Below, piece after piece: positions 54,976 to 64,000 of a stretch of 64,000 bases of DNA. Each line of letters begins with the position of its first letter. Within the stretch, counting starts at the first letter, position 1. Source of the DNA: Mesorhizobium sp. M9A.F.Ca.ET.002.03.1.2 (GTDB lineage: Bacteria > Pseudomonadota > Alphaproteobacteria > Rhizobiales > Rhizobiaceae). The notes beneath the pieces were generated by a model. The model ran no database searches. It worked only from the letters and a program-made list of their open reading frames with translations, and was not told the origin of the DNA. Position numbers and translations under genes: made by a program. The stretch covers positions 1,357,001 to 1,421,000 of the forward strand of contig NZ_CP034443.1 of assembly GCF_003952365.1 (NCBI RefSeq), given 5' to 3'.

Positions 54976-56079
54976 ATGAAGAAAATCATCGTTGTCGGCG
55001 CCGGCAAGATCGGCTCGACCATCGCCGATATGCTGGCGTCCACTGGCGACTATCATGTCACCCTCGTCGACCGCTCGGCGGCGCAGCTCGGCACGGCTGA
55101 ACTGCCGGCCGCGGTTGCAACGCTGGAGCTCGACATCGAAGCCCCCGGCATTCTTGAAGCGGCGCTGGCCGGCACGTTCGCCGTGCTCAGCGCAGCGCCG
55201 TTCCATCTGACCACGCGCATCGCCGAAGCGGCTGCCAGTGCCGGCGTGCACTATCTCGACCTGACCGAGGACGTCGTCAGCACCAGGCGGGTCAAGCAAC
55301 TGGCGCGCTCCGGCAACAGCGCCTTCATCCCGCAATGCGGCTTGGCGCCGGGCTTCATCTCGATCGTCGCCCATGATCTCGCCAGCCGCTTCGACACGCT
55401 GGAAAGCGTGCGCATGCGGGTCGGCGCGCTGCCGCAATACCCGTCGAACGCGCTGAACTACAACCTGACCTGGAGCACCGACGGTGTCATCAACGAATAT
55501 TGCGAGCCCTGCGAAGCGATCGTAGAGGGCGCACTGGTCGAGGTGCCGCCGCTCGAGGAGCGCGAGGAGTTCTCGCTCGACGGCGTCACCTACGAAGCGT
55601 TCAATACCTCCGGAGGGCTCGGCACTTTGGCCGAGACGCTGAAGGGCAAGGTGCGCACGCTGAACTACCGCACCATCCGCTATCCCGGCCATGCCGCAAT
55701 CATGAAGGCGCTGCTCAACGATCTCGGCCTGCGACACCGCCGCGACGTGCTGAAGGACATTTTTGAAAGTGCCCTGCCGGCGACGCTGCAGGATGTGGTC
55801 ATCGTCTTCGTCACCGTCAGCGGCTTGAAGAACGGCCGCCTGCTGCAGGAGACTTATGCCAACAAGATCTACGCCGAGCGCATTGGCGATAGGGTGCGCA
55901 GCGCCATCCAGATCACCACGGCCTCCGCCATCTGCGCGGTGCTCGACATGCTGGCCGACGGCACCTTGCCGGCGAAGGGCTTCGTCAGGCAGGAGGACAT
56001 CGCGCTCGACGCCTTTCTCGCCAACCGCTTCGGCCGCGCCTATGCTCAGCACGAGATGGTGAGCCGGTTGGCGAGTTGA
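54976..56079 (+). CDS. Saccharopine dehydrogenase-fold enzyme, lysine 6-dehydrogenase-like
   Basis: 367 aa NAD(P)-dependent dehydrogenase. Seen: MKKIIVVGAGKIGSTIADML, SAAPFHLTTRIAEAAASAGV, HYLDLTEDVVSTRRV, FIPQCGLAPGFISIVAHDLA and EFSLDGVTYEAFNTSGGLGT. Size and motifs resemble bacterial lysine 6-dehydrogenase, which oxidises the epsilon-amino carbon of lysine to give allysine/piperideine-6-carboxylate; the substrate is inferred. Start ATG at 54976. Its divergent Lrp neighbour fits amino-acid control. The IS5 element begins about 30 bases after its stop. Confidence 0.88.
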   Translation: MKKIIVVGAGKIGSTIADMLASTGDYHVTLVDRSAAQLGTAELPAAVATLELDIEAPGILEAALAGTFAVLSAAPFHLTTRIAEAAASAGVHYLDLTEDVVSTRRVKQLARSGNSAFIPQCGLAPGFISIVAHDLASRFDTLESVRMRVGALPQYPSNALNYNLTWSTDGVINEYCEPCEAIVEGALVEVPPLEEREEFSLDGVTYEAFNTSGGLGTLAETLKGKVRTLNYRTIRYPGHAAIMKALLNDLGLRHRRDVLKDIFESALPATLQDVVIVFVTVSGLKNGRLLQETYANKIYAERIGDRVRSAIQITTASAICAVLDMLADGTLPAKGFVRQEDIALDAFLANRFGRAYAQHEMVSRLAS

Positions 56080-56090
56080 ACTGCGCATCC

Positions 56091-56110
56091 TTCCCTTCTC
56101 CCCTTGTGGG
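56091..56110. repeat. Left arm of a palindromic repeat split by IS5
   Basis: TTCCCTTCTCCCCTTGTGGG, the arm of the RIME-like repeat family. It is cut directly by the IS5 element; the matching opposite arm CCCACAAGGGGAGAAGG is on the other side at 57253-57269. Confidence 0.7.
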
Positions 56111-57255
56111 CCTGTTGCGTAATTCACTGGTTGTGATTCTCTGAGGCGAAAGCCGAGGAGAATCGCGATGGCGGTGAAGCGGACGGGTCAGTTGAGCCTT
56201 GCGGAGGCATTTCTGGGGGACAAGCAGGCGGGCGGGTCTTCGCCGCTCGACCGGTTGGTTGACTTGGTGAAGTGGTACCGCTTCGAGAAGCTGCTGACCC
56301 CGCTGCGTGATGGTGGGCCGGGACGCGCGGCCTGGCCGCCGCTGCTGCTGTTCAAGGCGCTGTTGCTGCAGTCGCTCTATGGGCTGTCGGATCGCGCGCT
56401 GGAGGAAGCGCTGGGTGACCGGCTGTCGTTCCGGCGCTTCGTTGGGCTTGGCCTGGAGGAGAGCATTCCCGATCACACGGTGCTGTCGCGCTTTCGCAAT
56501 CTGCTTGTTGGCGAAGGTCTCTTGGAGAAGCTGTTTGGCGAACTGGACCGGCAATTGGAGAAGGCCGGTGTGATCCTGAAGCGCGGCACGATGCTGGATG
56601 CGACGCTGATCGATGCGGTCTCAGCACCGCCGACAAGCGAGCGGCCGTCGAAGGATGCCGAGGCACGTGGCGTAAGACAGGGCAAGAAGGGCTCACCTTC
56701 GGCTACAAGGCCCATGTCGGCGTGGACGAGGGTTCCGGCCTGATCCGCACGCTGCTCACGACGCCAGCCAACGTCAACGACACGGTGGTGGCCGATGGTT
56801 TGATCCGCGGCGACGAGAGGACGGTGTGGGCGGACGCCGCCTATGACACCCATGCCCGCCGCGCGCGGCTCAAGGCCGAAGGCAAGAAGCCGCGCATTGC
56901 GCGCCGCCCCAACAAACACCATCCGCTGCCGTCGCGGCTCAAGCACTACAATCGCCTGATCGCCAGACGGCGGGCGACGGTGGAGACCACCTTCGCCACG
57001 CTCAAGAACCGCATGAAGCTGACCACGATCCGTTACGTTGGGCTAGCCAAGGCAGCTGCCCAGGTGACGATGGCGGCGATCGCCTTCAACATGCGCCGAT
57101 GGGCCGCCATCACGGGATAGGTGCGCCGGTGACCGGCCAAACGCCGCACCAATACCCCTCAAACTCCAAACCAGACGCCAAATCACCCAAGCAAAGCGGA
57201 ATGCTAACGGTGAAACCGTTCCGCAGCCTGTCCTCGCTAACTGCGCAACAGGCCC
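56108..57255 (+). mobile_element. IS5-family insertion sequence
   Basis: About 1.14 kb with inverted ends: left GGGCCTGTTGCGTAATT, right (complement) GGGCCTGTTGCGCAGTT. The outermost GGG may belong to the flanking repeat, so the exact ends are uncertain by 3 bases. It contains one transposase frame with a single-base lesion. It sits between arms of a palindromic repeat, and no direct target duplication is apparent. Confidence 0.85.
56168..57120 (+). pseudogene. IS5 transposase, frameshifted
   Basis: Starts MAVKRTGQLSLAEAFLGDKQ with the IS5-type N-terminal domain (ALLLQSLYGLSDRALEEALG; FRRFVGLGLEESIPDHTVLS). The first catalytic Asp is in MLDATLIDAVSAPP. One base is missing near 56667 (ACG-TGGCGT for ACGCTGGCGT); beyond it the other frame reads WRKTGQEGLTFGYKAHVGVD and continues through DDE-type motifs (VWADAAYDTHARR; then ATVETTFATLKNRM) to a normal C-terminus at 57120. 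Only one deletion is needed to restore the gene, so inactivation is recent. Confidence 0.85.
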
Positions 57256-57272
57256 ACAAGGGGAGAAGGGGG
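57253..57272. repeat. Right arm of the palindromic repeat split by IS5
   Basis: CCCACAAGGGGAGAAGGGGG directly after the IS5 right end, the inverted partner of the arm at 56091-56110. The usual interior of about 100 bases between the arms, present in copies at 27609 and 46105, is absent here. Confidence 0.65.
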
Positions 57273-57284
57273 AGCCCACCGCAC

Positions 57285-58679
57285 TCAAATATGCAGCGCG
57301 TGCCCGAGCGCCTTCAGCGCGGCTTCCTGAAAACCCTCGCCTTGCGTCGGATGAGCATGAATGGTGCCGGCAATGTCCTCCAGCCGGGCGCCCATTTCGA
57401 GCGCCAGGCCGAAGGCCGTCGACAGTTCCGACACGCCCTGGCCGACCGCCTGGATGCCGAGCACCAGATGGTTGTCCGCGCGCGCGACGACCCGGACAAA
57501 GCCCTCCTCGCCCATTTTCGTCATCGCCCGGCCGTTGGCGGCGAAGGGAAACAGCCCGACCTTGACCTCGCCCTGAGCCTTGGCCTCCTCCGGTGACAGC
57601 CCTGCGGTGACCAGCTCCGGATCGGTGAAGCAGATGGCCGGGATGCAGCGCTTGTCCCAGCTGCGCTTGTGGCCGGCGACGATCTCGGCGACCATTTCGC
57701 CCTGCGCCATCGCCCGGTGTGCCAGCATCGGCTCGCCGGTGACGTCGCCAATGGCAAAGATGCCGCGCATCGAGGTGCGGCACTGGTCGTCGATGCGGAT
57801 GAATGTCCCCGCCCTGTCGAGATCGATCTGCTCGAGCCCCCAGTCTTCGATCACCGGCTTGCGCCCGACGGTGACCAGAATCCTGTCGGCAGCGATCTTG
57901 GCATTCTTGCCGTCCTTCGTCTCGACCAGCAGCGCATCGCCCTTGGTCGACAACCCCTTGGCCTTGGCGCCCACAAGTACCTCGATACCGAGCTCAGCGA
58001 GCCGCTTCACGACTGGCCGGGTCAGCTCTGCATCATACTGCGCCAGCACGCGCGGCAAAGCCTCGACCACGGTCACCCTGGCGCCCATCTTGGCGAAGGC
58101 AATGCCGAGCTCGAGACCGATATAGCCGCCGCCGACGACGGCAAGCCTTTCCGGTACTTCGCTCAGCGCCAGTGCTTCGGTGGACGAGATCACCGGCCCA
58201 CCGAACGGCAGGAATGGCAGCTCGACCGGCGCCGAGCCGGTCGCGATCACCACCGTCTCGGCGCGGACCACCTGCATCCCGATCTCGGTCTGGACCTCGA
58301 CGGTCTTGCCGTCACGGAATTTCGCCCAGCCATGCACGGTCTTGACCCCGGCCTTCTTGAGCAGACCGGCGACGCCGCTGTTCAGCCGGCTAACAATGCC
58401 GTCCTTCCAGGCGATGGTCGTGGCGAGGTCAAGGGCTGGCGCCCCGGTCGTGATGCCGAGCGGGCTTTTGCCGCCGGCCATGTGCGACACCTTTTCGAAC
58501 TCCTCGGCCGCATGGATCAGCGCCTTGGACGGAATGCAGCCGACATTCAGACAAGTGCCGCCTGGTTTGCCGAACTCGACGATGACCGTGTCAATGCCGA
58601 GCTGGCCGGCGCGGATGGCTGAGATATAGCCACCGGGGCCGGCGCCGATAACGAGCAACTTGCAGGAGATTTCCTTCAT
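57285..58679 (-). CDS. lpdA: Dihydrolipoyl dehydrogenase (E3)
   Basis: 464 aa flavoprotein that reoxidises the dihydrolipoyl group of E2, passing electrons to NAD+. Seen: FAD motif [20 protein letters not shown], redox-active pair in [20 protein letters not shown] near residue 40, NAD motif [20 protein letters not shown], and the C-terminal His-Glu pair in [18 protein letters not shown]. It belongs with the E1/E2 genes upstream on the same strand, from which an IS110 element separates it. A hairpin repeat and IS5 lie downstream. Confidence 0.95.
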   Translation of the reverse strand: MKEISCKLLVIGAGPGGYISAIRAGQLGIDTVIVEFGKPGGTCLNVGCIPSKALIHAAEEFEKVSHMAGGKSPLGITTGAPALDLATTIAWKDGIVSRLNSGVAGLLKKAGVKTVHGWAKFRDGKTVEVQTEIGMQVVRAETVVIATGSAPVELPFLPFGGPVISSTEALALSEVPERLAVVGGGYIGLELGIAFAKMGARVTVVEALPRVLAQYDAELTRPVVKRLAELGIEVLVGAKAKGLSTKGDALLVETKDGKNAKIAADRILVTVGRKPVIEDWGLEQIDLDRAGTFIRIDDQCRTSMRGIFAIGDVTGEPMLAHRAMAQGEMVAEIVAGHKRSWDKRCIPAICFTDPELVTAGLSPEEAKAQGEVKVGLFPFAANGRAMTKMGEEGFVRVVARADNHLVLGIQAVGQGVSELSTAFGLALEMGARLEDIAGTIHAHPTQGEGFQEAALKALGHALHI

Positions 58680-58744
58680 GGCATCACTCCAATTCCTTGC
58701 CGCCAGGCAAATCGCCGACCATGGATTGGCGGATACGTCCCTCC

Positions 58745-58800
58745 CTTCGTCATCCTGGGGCGAAGCAGGAGCGAAGCGACGTCGCGAAGACCCAGGATCC
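58745..58800. repeat. Dispersed intergenic repeat, copy interrupted by IS110
   Basis: CTTCGTCATCC..GACCCAGGATCC, the reverse orientation of the repeat seen at 11943-12006 and 60053-60131. Its continuation CCATGCCGTG resumes at 59911 after the IS110 element. The repeat supplied the IS110 target. Confidence 0.7.
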
Positions 58801-58804
58801 TGTG

Positions 58805-58965
58805 TGTTGGTTCAGGTGTATGGTTTGAAGTGGGAAGGAGGCCGAGTGGATCCTGGTCGTCCTTTCGGACAGGCCGTGGCATGGCCCGGTCCCTTCCCAC
58901 CGGTGAACCATCAACCTGAACAGTTGCACGGGGCTGTTCCAAGCAGACCCCGCACCACAGGAAGA
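58805..58965 (+). ncRNA. Predicted bridge RNA (seekRNA) of the IS110 element
   Basis: Leader RNA upstream of the recombinase. A perfect 9-bp stem (GTGGGAAGG 58830-58838 with CCTTCCCAC 58892-58900) closes a target loop. Left target guide GGATCC (58848-58853) is identical to the left flank and core; right target guide GGCATGG (58878-58884) is the complement of the right flank CCATGCC. An outer stem pairs 58811-58825 with 58906-58920 (13 of 15). A second loop with stem CGGGG/CCCCG carries ACAGTTGC (58920-58927), identical to the element right end plus core base (59904-59911), and CACAGG (58956-58961), the complement of core plus left end CCTGTG. All four guides agree with one CC core. Exact transcript ends are unknown. 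Confidence 0.85.
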
Positions 58966-58968
58966 GGC

Positions 58969-59901
58969 ATGGACATGATAGTGCAGAACTATGTCGGCTG
59001 CGACATCTCCAAGCAGTGGCTCGATTTTTTTGATGAGACAAGCAACCGATATCAGCGCATCGCCAACCAGGCCGATGCGATCGCTGCCTATGTGGCGGGC
59101 CTCGACCCCAGTCGAGACTTCATCGTCATGGAGGCGACAGGCGTCCATGACCGGCTGCTGCGCCACGCGCTGGCCAAGGCAGGCGTTCCATTCTCCCGGC
59201 ACAACCCGGCGCACACTCACCCCTATGCCAAGTCGACGAGACGGCGAGCCAAGACGGATCGTCTCGATGCCAGGATGCTGAGCGGCTATGGCCGCCGCTA
59301 TCAGCCTGCACCCGAGCCGGGGCCGTGCGAAGAAAACGAGCGACTTCAATCGCTTGCCCGTCACCGTGACCAACTGGTCGATATGCGGGCAAGGCTGAAG
59401 AAGCTCCTCGGTGAGGCCTTCGAGGAGACTGTCGTTGCCGAGCTGGAAGACATGATTGCCGGCTTCGACACACGCATCAAAGCGCTCGAGAGCCGGATCG
59501 CCAAAGTCATTCGTCAATCCGAGGACACCGCCCGCGATTATACGCTGATGATCTCCGTGCCCGGTGTCTCCAAGATCAGCGCGCTCTCGCTCCTAGCGCA
59601 CCTGCCCGAGCTCGGCCAGCGCTCGCCTAAGTCGATCGCGGCACTCGCCGGCCTTGCCCCGTTCGATAATAAGAGCGGTAAGCTCCAACGCAGGAGCCAG
59701 ATCCAGGGCGGTCGATCGCGTGTGCGTCGGGCTCTCTATATGGCGGCGCTGAGCGCCATCCGAGCCTGTGACCGCTTCAGAGCTTTCTACACCGACCTTG
59801 CAGCCCGCTCAGGCTCCAAGAAACTGGCCATCATCGCCGTCGCAAGGAAGCTCCTGGTCGTCCTCAACGCCATCATCCGCGATAAAACCGCATTCGCATG
59901 A
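58969..59901 (+). CDS. IS110-family recombinase/transposase
   Basis: 310 aa, intact. N-terminal RuvC-like DEDD nuclease domain: first Asp in VGCDISKQWLDFF near residue 11, Glu in FIVMEATGVHDRLL near 55, and Asp pair in RRAKTDRLDARML near 100. C-terminal transposase domain with LMISVPGVSKISALSLLAHL, SIAALAGLAPFDNKSGKLQR containing the Ser of the family's catalytic SG motif, then GGRSRVRRALYMAALSAIR. Start: ATG at 58969 after a GAAGAGGC site; a second ATG two codons on is possible. It is expected to use the RNA encoded just upstream. Confidence 0.95.
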   Translation: MDMIVQNYVGCDISKQWLDFFDETSNRYQRIANQADAIAAYVAGLDPSRDFIVMEATGVHDRLLRHALAKAGVPFSRHNPAHTHPYAKSTRRRAKTDRLDARMLSGYGRRYQPAPEPGPCEENERLQSLARHRDQLVDMRARLKKLLGEAFEETVVAELEDMIAGFDTRIKALESRIAKVIRQSEDTARDYTLMISVPGVSKISALSLLAHLPELGQRSPKSIAALAGLAPFDNKSGKLQRRSQIQGGRSRVRRALYMAALSAIRACDRFRAFYTDLAARSGSKKLAIIAVARKLLVVLNAIIRDKTAFA

Positions 59902-60052
59902 ACACAGTTGCCATGCCGTGCCATACGCGGCAGGCGAAACCGGACCAAAACCGGCAACCTTACGCGCCGGGTCGCCGCAACGGATGACGATGGTGTGCCT
60001 GAAAAATAGTCGAGATGGCGTCGCGGAAAGGAGCGGCGTTTCTGCGCCGCTG

Positions 60053-60131
60053 CATTCTTCGGCCAACGTCACGGCATGGACCCCGGGGTCTGCGCTCCGC
60101 TTCGCGTTCGCTCCGCCCTGGGATGACGAAG
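60053..60131. repeat. Dispersed intergenic repeat, copy B
   Basis: Starts CATTCTTCGGCC, contains GGCATGGACCCC and ends GGGATGACGAAG; related to copies at 11943-12006 and 58745-58800. Its GGCATGGACC differs from the IS110 target by one base in the left half. The rest of 59911-60181 holds no gene. Confidence 0.6.
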
Positions 60132-60181
60132 CGATGGGGATCTGTGGCCAACCGCAAACGCTGGATTCTCGATTCATGACC

Positions 60182-61549
60182 CTAATCCACAAAAATCAGC
60201 GCCGGGGTCTCCAGCAGCGTCTTGATCCGTTGAATGAACACCGCGGCATTCCAGCCGTCGATGACGCGGTGGTCGAAGCTGGAGGACAGGTTCATCATCT
60301 TGCGCGGAATGAACTGCGTGCCGTCCCACACCGGCCGCACCATCATCTTGTTGACGCCGAGGATTGCCACTTCCGGGTGATTGATCACCGGCGTCGTCGC
60401 CACGCCGCCCATAGCGCCGAGCGAGGTGATGGTGATGGTCGAGCCCGAGAGCTCGTCGCGCGTCGCCGTGCCCGATCTGGCCGCCTCGGCGAGCCGGTTG
60501 AGCTCGGCGGCGCAGTCCCAAATGTCGCGCGCCTCGGCGTGTTTGACCACCGGCACCACCAGCCCCGAAGGCGTCTGCGCGGCGATGCCGACATGGACGC
60601 CGCCATGTTGGTGGATGATGCCGGCTTCGTCGTCGAACAGCGCGTTGACATTGGGCTGGTCGGCGATGGCCCTGACCATCGCCCGCATCAGGAACGGCAG
60701 CAGCGTCAGCTTCGGTCTCTCCGCGCCGGTGCGCTTTTCCTTGTTGAGCGCGGCACGCAATTCCTCGAGCGCGGTAACGTCGATCTCCTCGACATAGGTG
60801 ATGTGCGGGATGCGCGACTTGGCCAGCTTCATCTTCTCGGCGATCTTTCGCCTGAGCCCGACTATTTTGATGTCTTCGACGGCATCGTTGCGGGCGAGGC
60901 CGGCGAGTTTCGCAAGCTGCGGTCCACGCGCCAGAAACGCCTCGATGTCCTCATGCTGGATACGGCCGGCCGGGCCGCTTCCCGTGACCTGTCGAAGGTC
61001 GATGCCGGCCTCTTTTGCTCTCAGGCGGATGGCAGGCGAGGCCAGCGGCTTTTCGCCTTCGGGGCGCGGGGCTCCCGAGGGCGCAGGACCGCCACCCCTA
61101 ACTCCTCCCCACAAGGGGGAGGGGGATTCCGTCGCCGGTGAACCTTCACGCTCAGAGACTTTTTCGGGCGGGTGCGGGGCCGATTTGCCACTGGCTTCGG
61201 CGGCCCTGGCTCGTCCCCCTCCCCCTTGTGGGGAGGGGTTAGGGGTGGGGGTACTCTTGGCGCTCGCCTCAACGTCCTGCGGCGCGCCTGCCTTCACATT
61301 GCCGTCGCCAGCCACTTTCAAACGGACGATGGGCGAGCCGATCGCCACAGTGTCGCCGATCTCCGCACCCAGCCAGAGGATTTCGCCATCGACGGGCGAG
61401 GGGATTTCAACCGTCGCCTTGTCGGTCATCACGGCAGCAAGCACCGCGTCCTCGCGCACGAGATCGCCGACCTTGACCTGCCATTCGACCAGCTCGGCCT
61501 CGGCGACGCCTTCGCCGACATCGGGCAGCTTGATCACATATTCACCCAT
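60182..61549 (-). CDS. bkdB: Branched-chain 2-oxoacid dehydrogenase E2
   Basis: 455 aa dihydrolipoyl acyltransferase. Residues 1-80: lipoyl domain with the lipoyl-Lys in MTDKATVEIPSP (Lys44). Residues about 101-152: an unusual Pro/Gly-rich linker encoded by an inverted-repeat element. About 170-210: peripheral-subunit-binding domain (ASPAIRLRAKEAGIDLRQVT). Catalytic domain to the end with FDHRVIDGWNAAVF (catalytic His, Asp). Starts 3 bases after the E1beta stop. IS110 now lies downstream between it and lpdA. Substrate class (branched chain rather than pyruvate) is inferred from the E1 subunits and operon order. Confidence 0.9.
   Translation of the reverse strand: MGEYVIKLPDVGEGVAEAELVEWQVKVGDLVREDAVLAAVMTDKATVEIPSPVDGEILWLGAEIGDTVAIGSPIVRLKVAGDGNVKAGAPQDVEASAKSTPTPNPSPQGGGGRARAAEASGKSAPHPPEKVSEREGSPATESPSPLWGGVRGGGPAPSGAPRPEGEKPLASPAIRLRAKEAGIDLRQVTGSGPAGRIQHEDIEAFLARGPQLAKLAGLARNDAVEDIKIVGLRRKIAEKMKLAKSRIPHITYVEEIDVTALEELRAALNKEKRTGAERPKLTLLPFLMRAMVRAIADQPNVNALFDDEAGIIHQHGGVHVGIAAQTPSGLVVPVVKHAEARDIWDCAAELNRLAEAARSGTATRDELSGSTITITSLGAMGGVATTPVINHPEVAILGVNKMMVRPVWDGTQFIPRKMMNLSSSFDHRVIDGWNAAVFIQRIKTLLETPALIFVD
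61092..61248. repeat. Palindromic repeat element inside the E2 gene
   Basis: 35-base arms at 61092-61126 and 61214-61248, inverted with one mismatch (begins CCACCCCTAACTCC; complement ends GGTTAGGGGTGG), 87 bases apart. Each arm holds the CCCCACAAGGGG-type core of intergenic repeats in this window. The frame continues through it, giving TPNPSPQGGGGR and SPSPLWGGVRGGG in the protein. Confidence 0.85.
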
Positions 61550-61552
61550 CAG

Positions 61553-62566
61553 TCAGGCCTCCATCGTTTCGACGAGCGCGCGGCCGACCCGGGCGGGCCC
61601 GGGGAAATAGTCCCACTCCTGCGCATGCGGATAGGGTGTGTCCCAGCCGGCAACGCGAGCGACGGGCGCTTCGAGGTGATAGAAACAATTCTCCTGCACC
61701 AGCGCCGACAGCTCGGCGCCGAAGCCGGAAGTCAGCGTCGCCTCGTGCACGACCACGCAGCGCCCGGTTTTCTTCACCGAGGCGACGATCGTCTCGAGAT
61801 CGAGCGGCAGCAGCGTCCTCAGATCGATGATCTCGGCATCGATGCTGGCCTCCTCGGCGGCCGCCTCGGCGACATAGACCATGGTGCCATAGGCAAGCAC
61901 GGTGACATCAGCACCCAGCCGACGGGCCACCGCCTTACCGAGCGGGACCGTGTAGTGGCCGTCTGCGACCTCGCCGAGCTCATGTTTCGACCACGGCGTC
62001 ACCGGGCGGTCGTGATGGCCGTCGAACGGGCCGTTGTAGAGCCGCTTCGGCTCGAGGAAGATCACCGGGTCTGGGTCCTCGATCGCCGCGATCAGCAGGC
62101 CCTTGGCGTCATGCGGGTTGGACGGCACGACGACCTTAAGGCCGGAGACGTGGGTGAACAGCGCCTCCGGGCTTTGGCTGTGGGTCTGGCCGCCGAAGAT
62201 GCCGCCGCCGGTCGGCATCCTGACCACGATCGGGCAGGTGAAGTCGCCGTTCGAGCGGTAGCGCAGCCGCGCCGCCTCCGAGACGATCTGATCATAGGCC
62301 GGATAGACATAGTCGGCGAACTGCACCTCGACGCAAGGCTTCAGGCCGTAGGCGGCCATGCCGATGGCCGAGCCGACGATGCCGGATTCGCTTATCGGCG
62401 CATCGAAGCAGCGGCTTTTGCCGTACTTCGCCTGCAGGCCCTGCGTGCAGCGGAAGACGCCGCCGAAGAAACCGACATCCTCGCCATAGACGATGACGCG
62501 TTCGTCGCGCGCCATCGACACGTCCATGGCGTCGCGGATCGCCTCGATCATTGTCCGTCTTGGCAT
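61553..62566 (-). CDS. bkdA2: Branched-chain 2-oxoacid dehydrogenase E1 beta subunit
   Basis: 337 aa. Transketolase-type beta subunit that with E1alpha binds thiamine diphosphate and decarboxylates branched-chain 2-oxoacids. Seen: MIEAIRDAMDVSMARDERVI, VYGEDVGFFGGVFRCTQGLQ with the cofactor Glu, PISESGIVGSAIGMAAYGLK, GGIFGGQTHSQSPEALFTHV and the C-terminal transketolase domain (DLRTLLPLDLETIVASVKKT; VVHEATLTSGFGAELSALV). Starts 2 bases after E1alpha and ends 3 bases before E2, a tight operon. Confidence 0.94.
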   Translation of the reverse strand: MPRRTMIEAIRDAMDVSMARDERVIVYGEDVGFFGGVFRCTQGLQAKYGKSRCFDAPISESGIVGSAIGMAAYGLKPCVEVQFADYVYPAYDQIVSEAARLRYRSNGDFTCPIVVRMPTGGGIFGGQTHSQSPEALFTHVSGLKVVVPSNPHDAKGLLIAAIEDPDPVIFLEPKRLYNGPFDGHHDRPVTPWSKHELGEVADGHYTVPLGKAVARRLGADVTVLAYGTMVYVAEAAAEEASIDAEIIDLRTLLPLDLETIVASVKKTGRCVVVHEATLTSGFGAELSALVQENCFYHLEAPVARVAGWDTPYPHAQEWDYFPGPARVGRALVETMEA

Positions 62567-62568
62567 GA

Positions 62569-64000
<1,432 letters not shown>

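Larger units (their letters stand above)
58801..59910 (+). mobile_element. IS110-family insertion sequence (IS110 group)
   Basis: About 1110 bases flanked by CC core dinucleotides (58799-58800 and 59911-59912) inside a dispersed repeat; removal of 58801-59910 plus one CC restores GGATCCATGCCGTG, the continuous sequence (as its reverse complement) of the empty repeat copy at 11943. The element has no terminal inverted repeats, a long 168-base left leader and only 9 bases after the recombinase stop, the layout of the IS110 group. It lies in the bkd operon between E2 and lpdA, its gene opposite to the operon. Confidence 0.88.

Overview
The window reads as a chromosomal piece of a rhizobial alphaproteobacterium, most like Mesorhizobium or a close Phyllobacteriaceae relative. 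The basis is high GC, an alphaproteobacterial LexA box (GAAC-N7-GAAC) ahead of an imuA-imuB-dnaE2 cassette, several families of short palindromic intergenic repeats typical of that group, and a dense complement of ABC uptake systems. The genus is inferred from gene style, not from a marker gene.

Layout. 1-6.6 kb: a DbpA-type DEAD-box helicase, a GT4 glycosyltransferase, a cold-shock/DUF805 fusion, leuB, a VOC protein and a Rid protein. 6.9-11.4 kb: one very large exported TPR protein with an internal duplication. 11.4-13.6 kb: a remnant of a duplicated exported-protein gene, an AT-rich orphan gene, the intact exported protein and leuD. 13.8-19.3 kb: a GNAT, then a minus-strand operon (DUF4173 membrane protein, response regulator, sensor kinase, DAO-type oxidoreductase). 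19.6-30.2 kb: an HpcH/HpaI lyase, the SOS mutagenesis cassette, and housekeeping genes (Trm112-like, LON-substrate domain, thioredoxin-TPR, YbaK-type editing protein). 30.4-31.4 kb: tRNA-Gly(GCC), a small glycine-rich secreted protein and a possible small RNA. 31.7-39.0 kb: an AraC regulator divergent from a complete CUT1 sugar ABC transporter followed by a dehydrogenase/aldo-keto reductase fusion. 39.2-48.5 kb: a catabolic cluster around an RpiR regulator (NitT/TauT-type ABC transporter, Gfo/Idh oxidoreductase, amidase, NTF2-flavin monooxygenase, SnoaL-like protein). 48.6-50.1 kb: ArsR/AHSA1/VOC genes. 51.2-56.1 kb: amidohydrolase, RidA, SDR, NTF2-like, Lrp and a lysine 6-dehydrogenase-like gene. 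57.3-63.8 kb: a branched-chain 2-oxoacid dehydrogenase operon (E1alpha, E1beta, E2, then lpd).

Three insertion sequences of different families lie in the last 14 kb. An IS630 copy has inserted in the stop codon of the amidohydrolase. An IS5 copy sits between the arms of a palindromic repeat. An IS110 copy sits between the E2 and lpd genes. Both the IS630 and IS5 transposases are frameshifted; the IS110 recombinase is intact.

The most striking item is the IS110 copy. Its 168-nt leader folds by eye into two loops. The four short guide segments in those loops match both sides of its own insertion site and both ends of the element. This is what is expected of a bridge RNA (seekRNA), and a second, empty copy of the predicted target lies in the same window. 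Also unusual is a complete inverted-repeat element of the intergenic class lying in frame inside the E2 linker, so that it is translated.
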